DNA from: Algoriphagus sp.
Lineage (GTDB): Bacteria; Bacteroidota; Bacteroidia; Cytophagales; Cyclobacteriaceae
Length of the DNA stretch: 64,000 bases
Assembly: GCA_029945945.1 (NCBI GenBank)
Contig: JAQSDM010000005.1
Location: 829,343-893,342 of the forward strand
Reading direction: 5' to 3'
Below are positions 8,611 to 18,060 of this stretch, piece after piece. The position numbers were made by a program, and so were the translations under genes. Within the stretch, counting starts at the first letter, position 1. Every line of letters starts with the position of its first letter. The notes under the pieces were generated by a model. That model did no database searches, was not told where the DNA came from, and worked only from the letters and a program-made list of their open reading frames with translations.

Positions 8611-10770
8611 TCACCATCGCGGCCTGATCCCCGGCGCATTCGGAAATTCCAGGCTTTTATAATATTCCAGATCTCCCGTTGGCTTTTCAATTTCAGAAGG
8701 GAAAGGTTGCTTTGCAAAGGTCTGGAAATACAGCAGGCAACTGTTTCTCCACCATTCGGCTTCCTGAACCTGAATCGCCAGCAATTGGCTTACATGGTGG
8801 AATCGCTCGGGATCGATTTCTGATTCCAGAGAGCTCCAGGTTTCCTGCATTTTTCTGGCAGTTTTTACTCCCTGATCGTAATGAAGCCCTATTTCTTCCC
8901 AAAGGGTCTTTCCTGACTTGAGTTCGAAATTCCAGGAAACATGATGAAACCAAAGAAGATACTTTTCCGGAATTTGGTTCGGATCCGACCAGGTTTGGGC
9001 GAGTTCGGGAGCATATTGTGCCAAAGCATTGCTTCCGGTTGAAGTTCTGTCAAAGCCGATTCCTAAGCTATCCGCCCGATGATAGTAAAGTGCCGTCCAA
9101 TCGGCTCTTCCGCCTTCAACCCATGGCCCCGGACCGTAATGATGACTTCGGCCCATGATATGGTGCAAGCCCAAAGGCATCATGTAATTCACCGCTGCTT
9201 CGTGAGATTCCAGCATGATATCTTTGATTTTGGCAATCGCTTCCGGTTTCTGACCGAAAGTCAGTTTAACCCATTCGTCTGCAATTTGCTCCGAGGTCAG
9301 CATATGATCCCATGCCTGACGACCAAACGCAAACCAATTTGACTGCGCCATCAAATGTCCCGTCCAATTTCGCTCGGTACCGATATTGGAAACTCCCGCC
9401 ATCAGGGTGAGCTTTTGACCTGAATCTGTCCCGTCGATAATTCCCGCAACAGTGGAAGTCGGAGCAGGGCGATAGGTTTTGGATTTGAGGACTTCCTCCC
9501 ACATCGGAGCGAGGTAAACCCATTGAGTTGCCTGCCCGAGATATTCCTGGGTGATCTGAAATTCCATTCCCAGATTGGTGTTTTTCACTGCTCCGAAAAG
9601 CGGATGAAAAGGTTCTCTCGGCATGAAATCAATCGCTCCGTTTTTCACCTGAATGATCACATTATCGCGGAACTTTCCATCGATCGGTTCGAACTCCAGG
9701 TTGGCTTGTTTGTGGCGATCTTCATCCACTTCATGGGAATAAACGAAGGCTCTCCAGATCAAAATTCCTCCGTGAGGAGCGAGTGCATCTGCCAAAACAT
9801 TGGCACCTTCAGCATGATTTCTCTTGTATTCATGCGGGCCGGGTTGCCCTTCGGAATTGGCTTTCACCACAAATCCTCCGAAGTCAGGGATGAAGGAATA
9901 CATCTCATCGGTCTTCCTTTTCCAGAACTCAATCACTTCCGGATCGAGTGGATCTGCGGTCTTCAATTTGCCGATTTCGATGGGAGCGGAGAAGCGGGCG
10001 GTGAGGAAAACTTTGATTCCGTAGGGTCTGAAAAGGTCCGCCAAAACCTTGGCTTTTTTCATAAAATCTGTTGTCAGAATCAGGGCATTTGCATTCACGT
10101 TAGTGAGGGAAACGGCGTTGATTCCGATCGAGGCGTTTGCTCTTGCATAGTCGGTATATCGCGGATCAACGTAACCTGGAAGCTTGTGCCAGTCCCAAAT
10201 TGAGAAGCCTGCATAGCCTCTTTCTACCGTCCGATCGAGATTGTCCCAATGATTTAGCATACGAAGTTTAACCTTTGGGTTATCAGCGATTTCGGTATTC
10301 TGATCGAAAGTTTCGGTTTGGATGCTTTTCAGCCAATGAAAGGCTCCATAGAGCACTCCAACAGGTCTGTTACCTACAATCGAGAGATAGGATTTTCCAT
10401 TCACTTCAATCTTTCCGATCCAAAATCCATCCTCTCCAAGGTCCTTAATTTTGACTTGTTGGTCGAGAGAGAGGACCTGCGAAAGTTGCTCACGCGTTCC
10501 GAGCCAAAGACTTGCTGAACCCAATCGATCCGGGGAATAAACAGGCGATTTTCCCAGCATTTTTTGTCCCGCGATTTCGAGTTCTTTTCGGATTACCTCG
10601 TAGGTCGGGCTTTCGCCAAAGAAGAAAATTCCGGAGAAAAGAGGAGTGATTTGAGCCTTCATTTCGGCATTTTCCACCGGACTGTAATCGAGCCAAAGTT
10701 CGTATCCATCCTTAGCGAAGGAAGAAAAACTGAGACAAATGAAAAGGCAAATGGAGAAGAGAAATTTCAT
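8611..10770 (-). CDS. aguA: Alpha-glucuronidase, GH67
   Basis: 719 residues with an N-terminal signal peptide (about 1-19). The family GH67 active-site stretch is clear: GFVVKANSEGQPGPHEYKRN around residue 300, where the Glu of NSEGQPG is the acid, followed by GAIDFMPREP with the conserved Asp and an MEFQITQEYLGQ Glu further on. The enzyme releases (4-O-methyl-)glucuronic acid from the non-reducing ends of xylo-oligosaccharides, here in the periplasm or outside. Length matches the family (about 700). It precedes the GH127-like gene on the same strand. The 67-bp repeat copy 2 lies 24 bp upstream of the start. Confidence 0.93.
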   Translation of the reverse strand: MKFLFSICLFICLSFSSFAKDGYELWLDYSPVENAEMKAQITPLFSGIFFFGESPTYEVIRKELEIAGQKMLGKSPVYSPDRLGSASLWLGTREQLSQVLSLDQQVKIKDLGEDGFWIGKIEVNGKSYLSIVGNRPVGVLYGAFHWLKSIQTETFDQNTEIADNPKVKLRMLNHWDNLDRTVERGYAGFSIWDWHKLPGYVDPRYTDYARANASIGINAVSLTNVNANALILTTDFMKKAKVLADLFRPYGIKVFLTARFSAPIEIGKLKTADPLDPEVIEFWKRKTDEMYSFIPDFGGFVVKANSEGQPGPHEYKRNHAEGANVLADALAPHGGILIWRAFVYSHEVDEDRHKQANLEFEPIDGKFRDNVIIQVKNGAIDFMPREPFHPLFGAVKNTNLGMEFQITQEYLGQATQWVYLAPMWEEVLKSKTYRPAPTSTVAGIIDGTDSGQKLTLMAGVSNIGTERNWTGHLMAQSNWFAFGRQAWDHMLTSEQIADEWVKLTFGQKPEAIAKIKDIMLESHEAAVNYMMPLGLHHIMGRSHHYGPGPWVEGGRADWTALYYHRADSLGIGFDRTSTGSNALAQYAPELAQTWSDPNQIPEKYLLWFHHVSWNFELKSGKTLWEEIGLHYDQGVKTARKMQETWSSLESEIDPERFHHVSQLLAIQVQEAEWWRNSCLLYFQTFAKQPFPSEIEKPTGDLEYYKSLEFPNAPGIRPRW

Positions 10771-10793
10771 CTGGTTGTAATTTGGTTTTGAAC

Positions 10794-10860
10794 GGTCAGA
10801 TGGAATCTCGCATTACAAATAAACATCCCTGGGTGTGACGTTTTTGTCATGCTCGATTTC
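10794..10860 (-). repeat. 67-bp interspersed repeat, copy 2 (inverted to copy 1)
   Basis: Reverse-complement match to 2041-2107, same length. The outer 15-18 bp on each side are identical or nearly so, and the middle has diverged. As with copy 1, the GCGAGATTCCATCTGACC end points to the nearby gene start (aguA), so both copies have the same orientation relative to the gene they precede. Confidence 0.75.
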
Positions 10861-11038
10861 ATGAGTTGAAAATTTGATTTTAAAAGTTGACCAAAAATCC
10901 CTCAAAAACCAATTGATCAAATCAGAATGGGGAAATATCCGGACAGCTGGTTTTTCTCTGACATTTTTCGTCAATCTCCTTTTGCGATGGAGTGAATACT
11001 TAAAGCCTTCCTTATCTTAGTTCGATCACTTTTTACCC

Positions 11039-14000
11039 ATGAATCCAATACCATTTATTATTTACAAATCCTCCGCCGGCTCGGGTAAAACCTACACGCT
11101 GACGCTGGAATATCTCAAACTTGCCTTGGCAAATGCCGGTGCTTTCCGGCAGATTCTCGCAGTGACTTTCACCAATAAGGCGACTGCTGAGATGAAAGAG
11201 CGAATCCTAAATGAACTCGTCCGACTGCGAACTTCCGTGAATCCGGAGGAGAAGATGGACTCCGAACTCATGAAAACCTTGAATGTGGATGAGGCGGGTT
11301 TAAAGGTCAAAGCGACCGAAACCCTGACTGCCATCCTGCATGATTATGGTCATTTTGCGGTGAATACGATCGACAGCTTCTTTCAGAAAGTAGTTCGGGC
11401 TTTTGCCAGAGAGATGGATCTGAATGCCAAATTTGAGGTTGAGCTTGATCAGCAAGCTGTCCTCGACCGGGTCGTGGACCGGGTGGTGATGCTCGTGATG
11501 GAGGATGATTTCCTGCATAAATGGCTGGTGGATTATGCTTCTGAGCAGATCCAAAACGGTAAATCCTGGGACATCCGACGCAATATCCGCGAATTGGGAA
11601 AGCAGATTTTTCAGGAGGATTTCAAGCGTTATTCGTCCGAAATCCGAGATTTTCTGAAAGAAAAGGAAAACATCTCAAGACTTCAGGCTTTTGCAAAAGA
11701 GAGAAAAGGGGAGCTGATTAAGATCACTCGGGAACTCAAAGAGCAGGCAAATCAGATCCGAACCAATAACGGGTTGGAATGGACGGATTTCAGTGGCGCT
11801 TCCACCTCTTTCGCCAAAAAATTTGATCAGTTGGGAGATCGGAAAAATCCCGTTCCTGAACTCAGCCCCACTCAAGTCGAAAAAATCGACAATCCTGACA
11901 AGTGGTTTACCAAGAAAAGTCCTACCGCTTCCCGAATCGAAGCGGCTTATGTGGAAGGTTTGAACCAGATTTTGGCGCAGTTTGAGCCACTTCTTTACCA
12001 ATGGAAAACCCTCGAAGCCATCTCCAAAAACATTTATGTTTTCGGGATTTTCAGGAATCTGCTGGACGAACTTTCCCTGATCAAGGATGAAGAAAATATC
12101 CTGCTGATCTCAGATGCCAATGAGTTTCTGAAGGAAATCACCAAAGAAAATGATGCTCCATTTATCTACGAGAAGGTCGGAAATAAATACCTAAACTTCC
12201 TGATTGACGAGTTTCAGGACACTTCCGGTTTCCAATGGGCGAGTTTCAAACCGCTTCTGGAAAACTCACTTTCGCAGGGAAATACCAATCTGCTGGTGGG
12301 TGATGTGAAGCAATCGATCTATCGTTGGAGAGGGGGAGAGATGAAACTTTTGCTGGAACAAGTGGAGGAAGAAACGGCCGTTTTTGGAATCGATCTCAAG
12401 AATCTGGATACGAATTTTCGCAGTCTCCCAAATATCATCGAGTTCAATAATGCCCTTTTCAAGAAGCTCCCGGCATCTTTTGAATCAAGTTTAACTCAAA
12501 GCTATGGGGTGGAAGATCCATCAATTCTTTCCCGGGCTTATCACGATGTCTCACAGAAAATCTCTCCCAAGAAGGCAAAATCAGCTTTTCGGGGAAAAGT
12601 AAAACTTGAGTTTTTGGCACCCATAAAAGACGATGAAGAGGGGAGTTTCAATGATCAGGTTTTGGCAAAACTTCCCGAATTAGTGAGGGAGCTTCAAGAT
12701 CATGGTTACAGCTTGCGGGATATCGCGTTTCTGGTTAGGAACAAAAAAGAAGGTGAAGCGATTGCCGATCGATTGATGCAGGAAACTGCTGAAAATTCGG
12801 ATCCGAATTACCGGTTCGATGTCCTTTCGGATGAATCGATGTACCTCAACAAATCGGCTTCCGTCAAGGCTTTGGTGGCGGGTCTGAGGTATTTGCAGTA
12901 TCCGGATGACATGGTTCAGTTCAAAACGATGTGGTATTACCGCTCGGTTTTGAGGGATGAGCCTGTGAATCATACGCTTTTTGCGCTGGATCAAATCCCC
13001 GATCACCTGACCGAAAAGGTGGATTCGTTCCGAAAACGTGAGACGCTTCTGCTCCAACTTCCGCTCATGGAAGCGTTGGAGGAATTGATCGGCGCGCTTG
13101 ATTTGATGGAAAATGGTCTGGAAAAAGCCTATATCTCAGGTTTCAAGGAAGCTGTCTATGATTTCACCGCAAACAATCGATCGGATCTGGCGGGTTTTCT
13201 GGAATGGTGGGAAGAGAATCAATCCAAGCGAACGGTGAAAATCCCCGAAGGACACGATGCGATGCGGATTCTGACGATTCACAAGTCGAAAGGCTTGCAG
13301 TTTAAAGTCGTGCTGATGCCGTATCTGAAATGGACGATTTTTGATGTTTCGAAAGGAAATGTGATTTGGTCGCCTTTTGAGGATCGTGAGAAAAATCTGG
13401 CGGCGATCATTCCCCTGACTTTGGGAGGTAATCTTGCCCAGTCTGCTTTCCATCAAATCTATTCCGATGAAGCGATTTTGGCTTACCTGGACAGTTTGAA
13501 TATGATTTATGTGGCGCTCACACGCGCTGAGGACGTGTTTTGGGGTTTGGTGCCGTACAAATTAAAAATCGGAACACAGAATCTTCTGGAAGTTCACCTC
13601 CAGCAAATCCTCGAAAATGGAATCGAAACGGAGGATGGGTTGAGTTTGTCGGCCTATTTTAATTCCGAAACCAAAGTTTTTGAACTGGGAGATTGGCCGG
13701 TAGAAAAGCCAGAAAAACCTGAGTTGTTGCCGGTCCCAACCTTGAGATGGGCCTATCAGAATTGGTCCGAATTGCTGGAAGTGAAAAAGTACGCGGTGGA
13801 CTTTTCGTCCGAAGGTTTGGAGCAGCGGAAGAAGCGAAACTTCGGTTTGCTCGTCCATGAGATACTGGAAAAATCAGTCAATCTCGAAGCGGCTAAAACC
13901 AATTTGCAGGCATTTTATTTCGAAGGAAGACTCAGCGAATCTGAAAAATCGGAAGTTGAAAATCAATTGAAAGACTTGTTTTCAAATCCTGTTTTTGGGG

Positions 14001-14257
14001 ATTGGTTTGAAGGAGAAGGCGTTTTATTGGCTGAGCAGGGGATTTTACTTCCCGGCGGAAAGCAAAAACGCCCGGATCGGATCATCCTTCGTCCAACCGA
14101 ATCCATCATCGTGGATTTCAAGACAGGTGAGGAGCAGGAACGATATGGATTGCAAGTTCGCGACTACATGGATTTGGTTCAGAAACTTACTCAGAAGCCG
14201 GTAAAAGGCTATTTATGTTATTTGGAAACCGGTAAAATCGAGACAGTCAATGCATAG
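11039..14257 (+). CDS. addA: UvrD/AddA-type helicase-nuclease subunit
   Basis: 1072 residues, a superfamily 1A helicase with a C-terminal RecB-like nuclease. Walker A is SAGSGKT (residues 12-18); motif Ia is VTFTNKATAEMKER; motif II is DEFQDT (about 390); motif III is GDVKQSIYRWRGG; motif V is LTIHKSKGLQFK; motif VI is MIYVALTRAED. The nuclease part shows HEILEK and the PD-(D/E)XK residues in IVDFKTG (about 1025). With AddB it resects double-strand breaks for RecA loading in the cytoplasm. The next gene starts 8 bp inside this one, so the two are translationally coupled. Confidence 0.9.
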   Translation: MNPIPFIIYKSSAGSGKTYTLTLEYLKLALANAGAFRQILAVTFTNKATAEMKERILNELVRLRTSVNPEEKMDSELMKTLNVDEAGLKVKATETLTAILHDYGHFAVNTIDSFFQKVVRAFAREMDLNAKFEVELDQQAVLDRVVDRVVMLVMEDDFLHKWLVDYASEQIQNGKSWDIRRNIRELGKQIFQEDFKRYSSEIRDFLKEKENISRLQAFAKERKGELIKITRELKEQANQIRTNNGLEWTDFSGASTSFAKKFDQLGDRKNPVPELSPTQVEKIDNPDKWFTKKSPTASRIEAAYVEGLNQILAQFEPLLYQWKTLEAISKNIYVFGIFRNLLDELSLIKDEENILLISDANEFLKEITKENDAPFIYEKVGNKYLNFLIDEFQDTSGFQWASFKPLLENSLSQGNTNLLVGDVKQSIYRWRGGEMKLLLEQVEEETAVFGIDLKNLDTNFRSLPNIIEFNNALFKKLPASFESSLTQSYGVEDPSILSRAYHDVSQKISPKKAKSAFRGKVKLEFLAPIKDDEEGSFNDQVLAKLPELVRELQDHGYSLRDIAFLVRNKKEGEAIADRLMQETAENSDPNYRFDVLSDESMYLNKSASVKALVAGLRYLQYPDDMVQFKTMWYYRSVLRDEPVNHTLFALDQIPDHLTEKVDSFRKRETLLLQLPLMEALEELIGALDLMENGLEKAYISGFKEAVYDFTANNRSDLAGFLEWWEENQSKRTVKIPEGHDAMRILTIHKSKGLQFKVVLMPYLKWTIFDVSKGNVIWSPFEDREKNLAAIIPLTLGGNLAQSAFHQIYSDEAILAYLDSLNMIYVALTRAEDVFWGLVPYKLKIGTQNLLEVHLQQILENGIETEDGLSLSAYFNSETKVFELGDWPVEKPEKPELLPVPTLRWAYQNWSELLEVKKYAVDFSSEGLEQRKKRNFGLLVHEILEKSVNLEAAKTNLQAFYFEGRLSESEKSEVENQLKDLFSNPVFGDWFEGEGVLLAEQGILLPGGKQKRPDRIILRPTESIIVDFKTGEEQERYGLQVRDYMDLVQKLTQKPVKGYLCYLETGKIETVNA

Positions 14258-17111
14258 TTTTTTAAGAAATACTGCCCGGGAAATACTGGAAAAGCATCAG
14301 AATCTTCAGCATCTGACCATCATCCTTCCCAACCGAAGAGCCGGACTTTTCTTTACTCAGCATCTTGGAACGTTGATTTCCGAACCCATGTGGATGCCGG
14401 AAGTGAAGACGATTGAGGACATTTTCTATCAGTATGCCGGACAGCGGCCTGCGGATGATCTTACGTTGATTTTCGAATTGTATCGCGTTTACAAAGATTT
14501 GCATCCTGCACCGGAGGATTTCGACAAGTTTTTCTTTTGGGGAGAAATGATCCTCAAAGACTTCAATGATGTGGATCAGTTCATGGCGGATGCAAAGAAA
14601 TTGTATCATCAGCTGGCTGAATTCAAGGAATTTGAGTCAGATCAGAGTTTTCTGACCGAGAGTCAGGTTGAGTTGATTCAGCAATTTTGGAATTCCTTTG
14701 TACGTCAGGATCGAATGCATCAGCAGAAGTTTCTGAAGTTTTGGGAACTCCTCAATCCGCTTTATCAGGCGTTTCAGGCTTCGCTCAATGTCTCGGGTTT
14801 GGCCTATTCGGGGAAGCTGTATCGGAAAGTAGCCGAGTCGCTGGACCAAATTCCGAAGCCTGAAAAGCATTCGATTTTCATCGGTTTCAATGCATTTACG
14901 GGAACGGAAGAGAAGCTGATCAAGTATTTCATTACCAAATTCGGAGCAGAAATCTACTGGGATTTGGATGCGTATTACCTCAATGACAAGAATCAGGAAG
15001 CTGGACTTTTCTTCAGAGAGTATCAGCGAGACAAAATATTCGGACCGACTTTTCCGGAACAAATTCCTTCGCTGATACAGACGAAAAAGGCTCAGATTCA
15101 TACCTACGCCACGCCTTTGAAAACCAATCAGGCAAACCTGGTTGGGACGATTCTTGAAAAAATTGCTATGGAGAATTGGGAGGAAACCGTCGTGATCCTT
15201 CCCGATGAGCAGATGCTTTTTCCCGTACTTCATTCTTTGCCGGATCAGGTGGACAAAGTGAACGTGACGATGGGCTATCCGGTGAAAAATGCGCCGGTGT
15301 ATGCTTTCCTCGAAGCAGTGCTGGAGATGCAGCGCTTCATCAAAGTGGAAGATGGAAAAATACTTTTCTATCATCAACCCATCAAAAACCTGCTTTCCTC
15401 GATTTATCTCAAAACTGCCAATCCGGGCTTTTGCCAGGAATTGCTGGCTGAGATTATGGAGAAAAACCAGATTCATATTTCGCAGGAAAGCCTGCATCGG
15501 GGCGGGAAGTTTTTTGCCCTGATATTCCAGAAACTGGAAAGCGATCAGCTTTTCTCCTATTTGTCTACGCTGATTGAAGAATTGGCGGGGCGGCTGAAGG
15601 ATGAACCTTTGCAGCGCAGTTACCTCTACCAATGCTTCAAACAGTTGACTCGCTTGCGCGAAATATTTGATAAGCAGGAGTCGCTGACGGTCAATCGGGA
15701 GTTTTTCATTCGGCTTTTCCGACAGGTTTTCAGGGAAGTGAAGTTACCATTTGAAGGGGAACCGCTTCAGGGTTTGCAGATCATGGGTGTGTTGGAATCG
15801 CGAAATCTTGACTTTCGCAGGGTCATCATTTGTAATATGAACGAGGCCAGTTTTCCGCCTTCAGCCGGGTTGAATTCCATGATTCCTTTTAATATTAGGC
15901 GGGCATTTAACCTGCCGGTTCAGGAGCAAAACGATGCGATTTATGCCTATACTTTTTACCGATTGCTGCATAGCGCGGAGGAAGTTCACATGATTTATAC
16001 GACCGCATCCGATCAGGGAAAATCAGGAGAAAAAAGCCGCTACATCCAGCAAATGATGGTGGAAATGGGCCTGGATACGAAAGAGGAAGTGATTTTTGTG
16101 CCAATTGACCAAAAGTCACCCGGAGAAATCACCATCGAAAAAGAGCCGGAAGTGCTGCAGCTTCTGGAGAAATATGTGGTCCGAAACGATGGAACTTCCC
16201 AGACTGCCTTCTCGCCATCGGCCTTGAGTGTTTACTTGGATTGTCGGTTGAAGTTTTACCTGCAGTACATTGCCGGAATCAAGGAAAAAGAGGAAGTGAG
16301 CGAAGAAATCGACGCGGGAGTTTTTGGTAACCTGGCTCACTACAGCATGGAAAACCTCTACGTGGGCTTTATGGAGCGGAAAAAGAGAGATGTGTTGGAG
16401 GCCGGAGATTTCAAAGAATTGAAAGCGAACTGGGTTTTTCCGGCAATAGAAAAAGCAATCAGAGACTTTTATCATTTGGAAGATGCTGCCGAAACCAAAC
16501 TTAATGGTCAGATGGCGATTGCCCGTGATGTCCTGCAGAAATACATTATCCGGGTGCTGGAAATCGATGAAGAATCAGCGCCGTTCCGATTGGTTTCTTT
16601 GGAAAAAGGAAAGCGATACGAGGCAAAATTGCCCATTGAAACTTCCGGCGGGGTGAAGGAAATCGCACTCAGAGGGATCATTGACCGTGTCGATGAACTT
16701 AATGGAGTGATCCGATTGATCGATTACAAGTCGGGAGGCGACAAGAAAGAGTTTCCGGATATCCCTTCCCTTTTCAACCGCGACGACAATAAAAGAAACA
16801 AAGCTGCGATGCAGACGATGTTTTACGGGTTGATCTACCAAGCCACCCATCCGCAAAATACGGCACCTTTGAAACCCACGATTTTTAATCTGAAGGAGAT
16901 CTTTTCGGATGAGTTTAATCCTTATTTGCAGTTAAAAGAATCCCGAAAATCTGGAATTGAATTGACTGATTACCGGGATTATGAGGATGAATACACGGCA
17001 GGTTTGAAAGGATTGATGGAGGAAATGTATGATCCTGAAGTACCATTTTCCCAGACAGACGATCTGAAGAAATGCGAGTATTGTCCGTATAAGGAGATTT
17101 GCGGGAGGTAA
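14250..17111 (+). CDS. addB: AddB-type PD-(D/E)XK nuclease subunit
   Basis: 953 residues; the ATG overlaps the end of addA by 8 bp. No Walker A motif is seen at the N terminus (ILPNRRAGLFF stands there), as in degenerate AddB/RecC helicase folds. The C-terminal nuclease carries RGIIDRVDE and LIDYKSGG (about 823). Four cysteines fit an Fe-S cluster that staples the nuclease: one in YLDCRLKFY (about 664) and three in CEYCPYKEIC at 942, 945 and 951. It works with AddA in recombinational repair. The protein ends two residues after the last cysteine, as usual for the family. Confidence 0.88.
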   Translation: MHSFLRNTAREILEKHQNLQHLTIILPNRRAGLFFTQHLGTLISEPMWMPEVKTIEDIFYQYAGQRPADDLTLIFELYRVYKDLHPAPEDFDKFFFWGEMILKDFNDVDQFMADAKKLYHQLAEFKEFESDQSFLTESQVELIQQFWNSFVRQDRMHQQKFLKFWELLNPLYQAFQASLNVSGLAYSGKLYRKVAESLDQIPKPEKHSIFIGFNAFTGTEEKLIKYFITKFGAEIYWDLDAYYLNDKNQEAGLFFREYQRDKIFGPTFPEQIPSLIQTKKAQIHTYATPLKTNQANLVGTILEKIAMENWEETVVILPDEQMLFPVLHSLPDQVDKVNVTMGYPVKNAPVYAFLEAVLEMQRFIKVEDGKILFYHQPIKNLLSSIYLKTANPGFCQELLAEIMEKNQIHISQESLHRGGKFFALIFQKLESDQLFSYLSTLIEELAGRLKDEPLQRSYLYQCFKQLTRLREIFDKQESLTVNREFFIRLFRQVFREVKLPFEGEPLQGLQIMGVLESRNLDFRRVIICNMNEASFPPSAGLNSMIPFNIRRAFNLPVQEQNDAIYAYTFYRLLHSAEEVHMIYTTASDQGKSGEKSRYIQQMMVEMGLDTKEEVIFVPIDQKSPGEITIEKEPEVLQLLEKYVVRNDGTSQTAFSPSALSVYLDCRLKFYLQYIAGIKEKEEVSEEIDAGVFGNLAHYSMENLYVGFMERKKRDVLEAGDFKELKANWVFPAIEKAIRDFYHLEDAAETKLNGQMAIARDVLQKYIIRVLEIDEESAPFRLVSLEKGKRYEAKLPIETSGGVKEIALRGIIDRVDELNGVIRLIDYKSGGDKKEFPDIPSLFNRDDNKRNKAAMQTMFYGLIYQATHPQNTAPLKPTIFNLKEIFSDEFNPYLQLKESRKSGIELTDYRDYEDEYTAGLKGLMEEMYDPEVPFSQTDDLKKCEYCPYKEICGR

Positions 17112-17112
17112 A

Positions 17113-17174
17113 TCAGTTAGCAGTCGCAGTGGTCAGTCACATTATTCAGTCTCAGTGTCAATCTCAGTATTCAG
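17113..17174 (+). repeat. CAGT-word degenerate repeat
   Basis: Runs of CAGT separated by 2-6 bases (AGTCGCAGT, TCAGTCTCAGT, TATTCAGT). The same vocabulary fills spacers at 17946-18015, 35888-35977, 38482-38582, 41098-41205 and 43845-44020. Confidence 0.65.
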
Positions 17175-17222
17175 TGAGTTTTCAAATCAATTATAGAATA
17201 CAATTCTTTTTAACTTAAGGAT

Positions 17223-17831
17223 ATGAGCCGTCTTGATTTTAAACCATTCCCAAAGGACCTCGATGTTGATAATGGTTTCTATAAGTATGCGGATTACTTG
17301 ACTTGGGAATTTGATGAAAGAGTCGAACTGATCAGAGGAAAAATTTTTAGAATGGGAGAAGATGCTCCAAAAAGAATTCACCAAAAAATATCCGGTATAA
17401 TTTCTTATTTACTCTATACTTATTTAAAAGGGAAACCCTGGGAAATTTATTTTGCTCCTTTCGATGTTCGACTTCCTGTCAAATCAAAGAGAAATGAGGA
17501 TATCGATACGGTTGTTCAACCTGATATCTGCGTGATTTGCGATCCGGAAAAACTGGATAATGCGGGTTGCATCGGAGCTCCGGACCTGATTGTGGAGATT
17601 CTTTCCCCGGGAAATAACCGAAAGGAACTTCGTAATAAGTATGAAGTGTACGAAGAATCCGGAGTTCGGGAATACTGGATCATTCATCCTGATGAGCAGA
17701 CTTTGATGATTAACACCCTTCGAGAAGGCAAATATCAACCATCCCGACTTTTTACTTCCGGTGATATTGTCGAATCAAAATGCATCGAGGGTTTCAAACT
17801 GGATCTTGAAGAGGTTTTTTCCGATCTCTGA
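17223..17831 (+). CDS. Uma2 family endonuclease-like protein (DUF820)
   Basis: 202 residues. The PD-(D/E)XK-like core of Uma2 proteins is readable: ELIRGKIFRM near residue 40, VQPDICVICD near 98-107, APDLIVEILSPGN near 117-129 and the YEVYEESGVREYWIIHPDE segment. Members are predicted restriction-like nucleases of unknown biology, abundant in Cyanobacteria and Bacteroidota. No cognate antitoxin or methylase is beside it. It lies 111 bp after addB, separated by the CAGT repeat, and appears to be a stand-alone gene. It is cytoplasmic. Confidence 0.8.
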   Translation: MSRLDFKPFPKDLDVDNGFYKYADYLTWEFDERVELIRGKIFRMGEDAPKRIHQKISGIISYLLYTYLKGKPWEIYFAPFDVRLPVKSKRNEDIDTVVQPDICVICDPEKLDNAGCIGAPDLIVEILSPGNNRKELRNKYEVYEESGVREYWIIHPDEQTLMINTLREGKYQPSRLFTSGDIVESKCIEGFKLDLEEVFSDL

Positions 17832-17912
17832 TTCTAACCTTCTCAGCTTGGGAATTGCTAATCCCTAATCCCCAATCCCGAAAACTTCATCTGACATCCT
17901 GCACACCGAATG

Positions 17913-17937
17913 AGACTCCTCGTTCCTCGGAGTGACG
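17913..17937 (+). repeat. 25-nt interspersed repeat, copy 2
   Basis: Same 25-nt unit as 8531-8555 with a single A/T difference, in the spacer between the Uma2-like gene and the sugar dehydrogenase-like gene. Confidence 0.7.
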
Positions 17938-17945
17938 TACCAAAA

Positions 17946-18015
17946 CTGATCACTGAGACTGCGACTGACCCCGATAGCTATCGGGACTGCGACTGCGACT
18001 AAACACTGCGACTGA
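17946..18015. repeat. CAGT/ACTG words around a 16-bp palindrome
   Basis: ACTGCGACTG words flank the perfect palindrome CCCGATAGCTATCGGG at 17970-17985. I believe this palindrome recurs in other Cytophagales genomes, but I have not checked. Non-coding. Confidence 0.6.
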
Positions 18016-18060
18016 TTATTCTTTTTCATTATCTTGACCTCCAATAAACCTGAAATTCTT

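Noticed and set aside
14637..15632. 331-codon minus-strand frame inside addB
   Set aside because: Shadow of the addB coding sequence; low-complexity His/Gln/Arg composition typical of an antisense frame.
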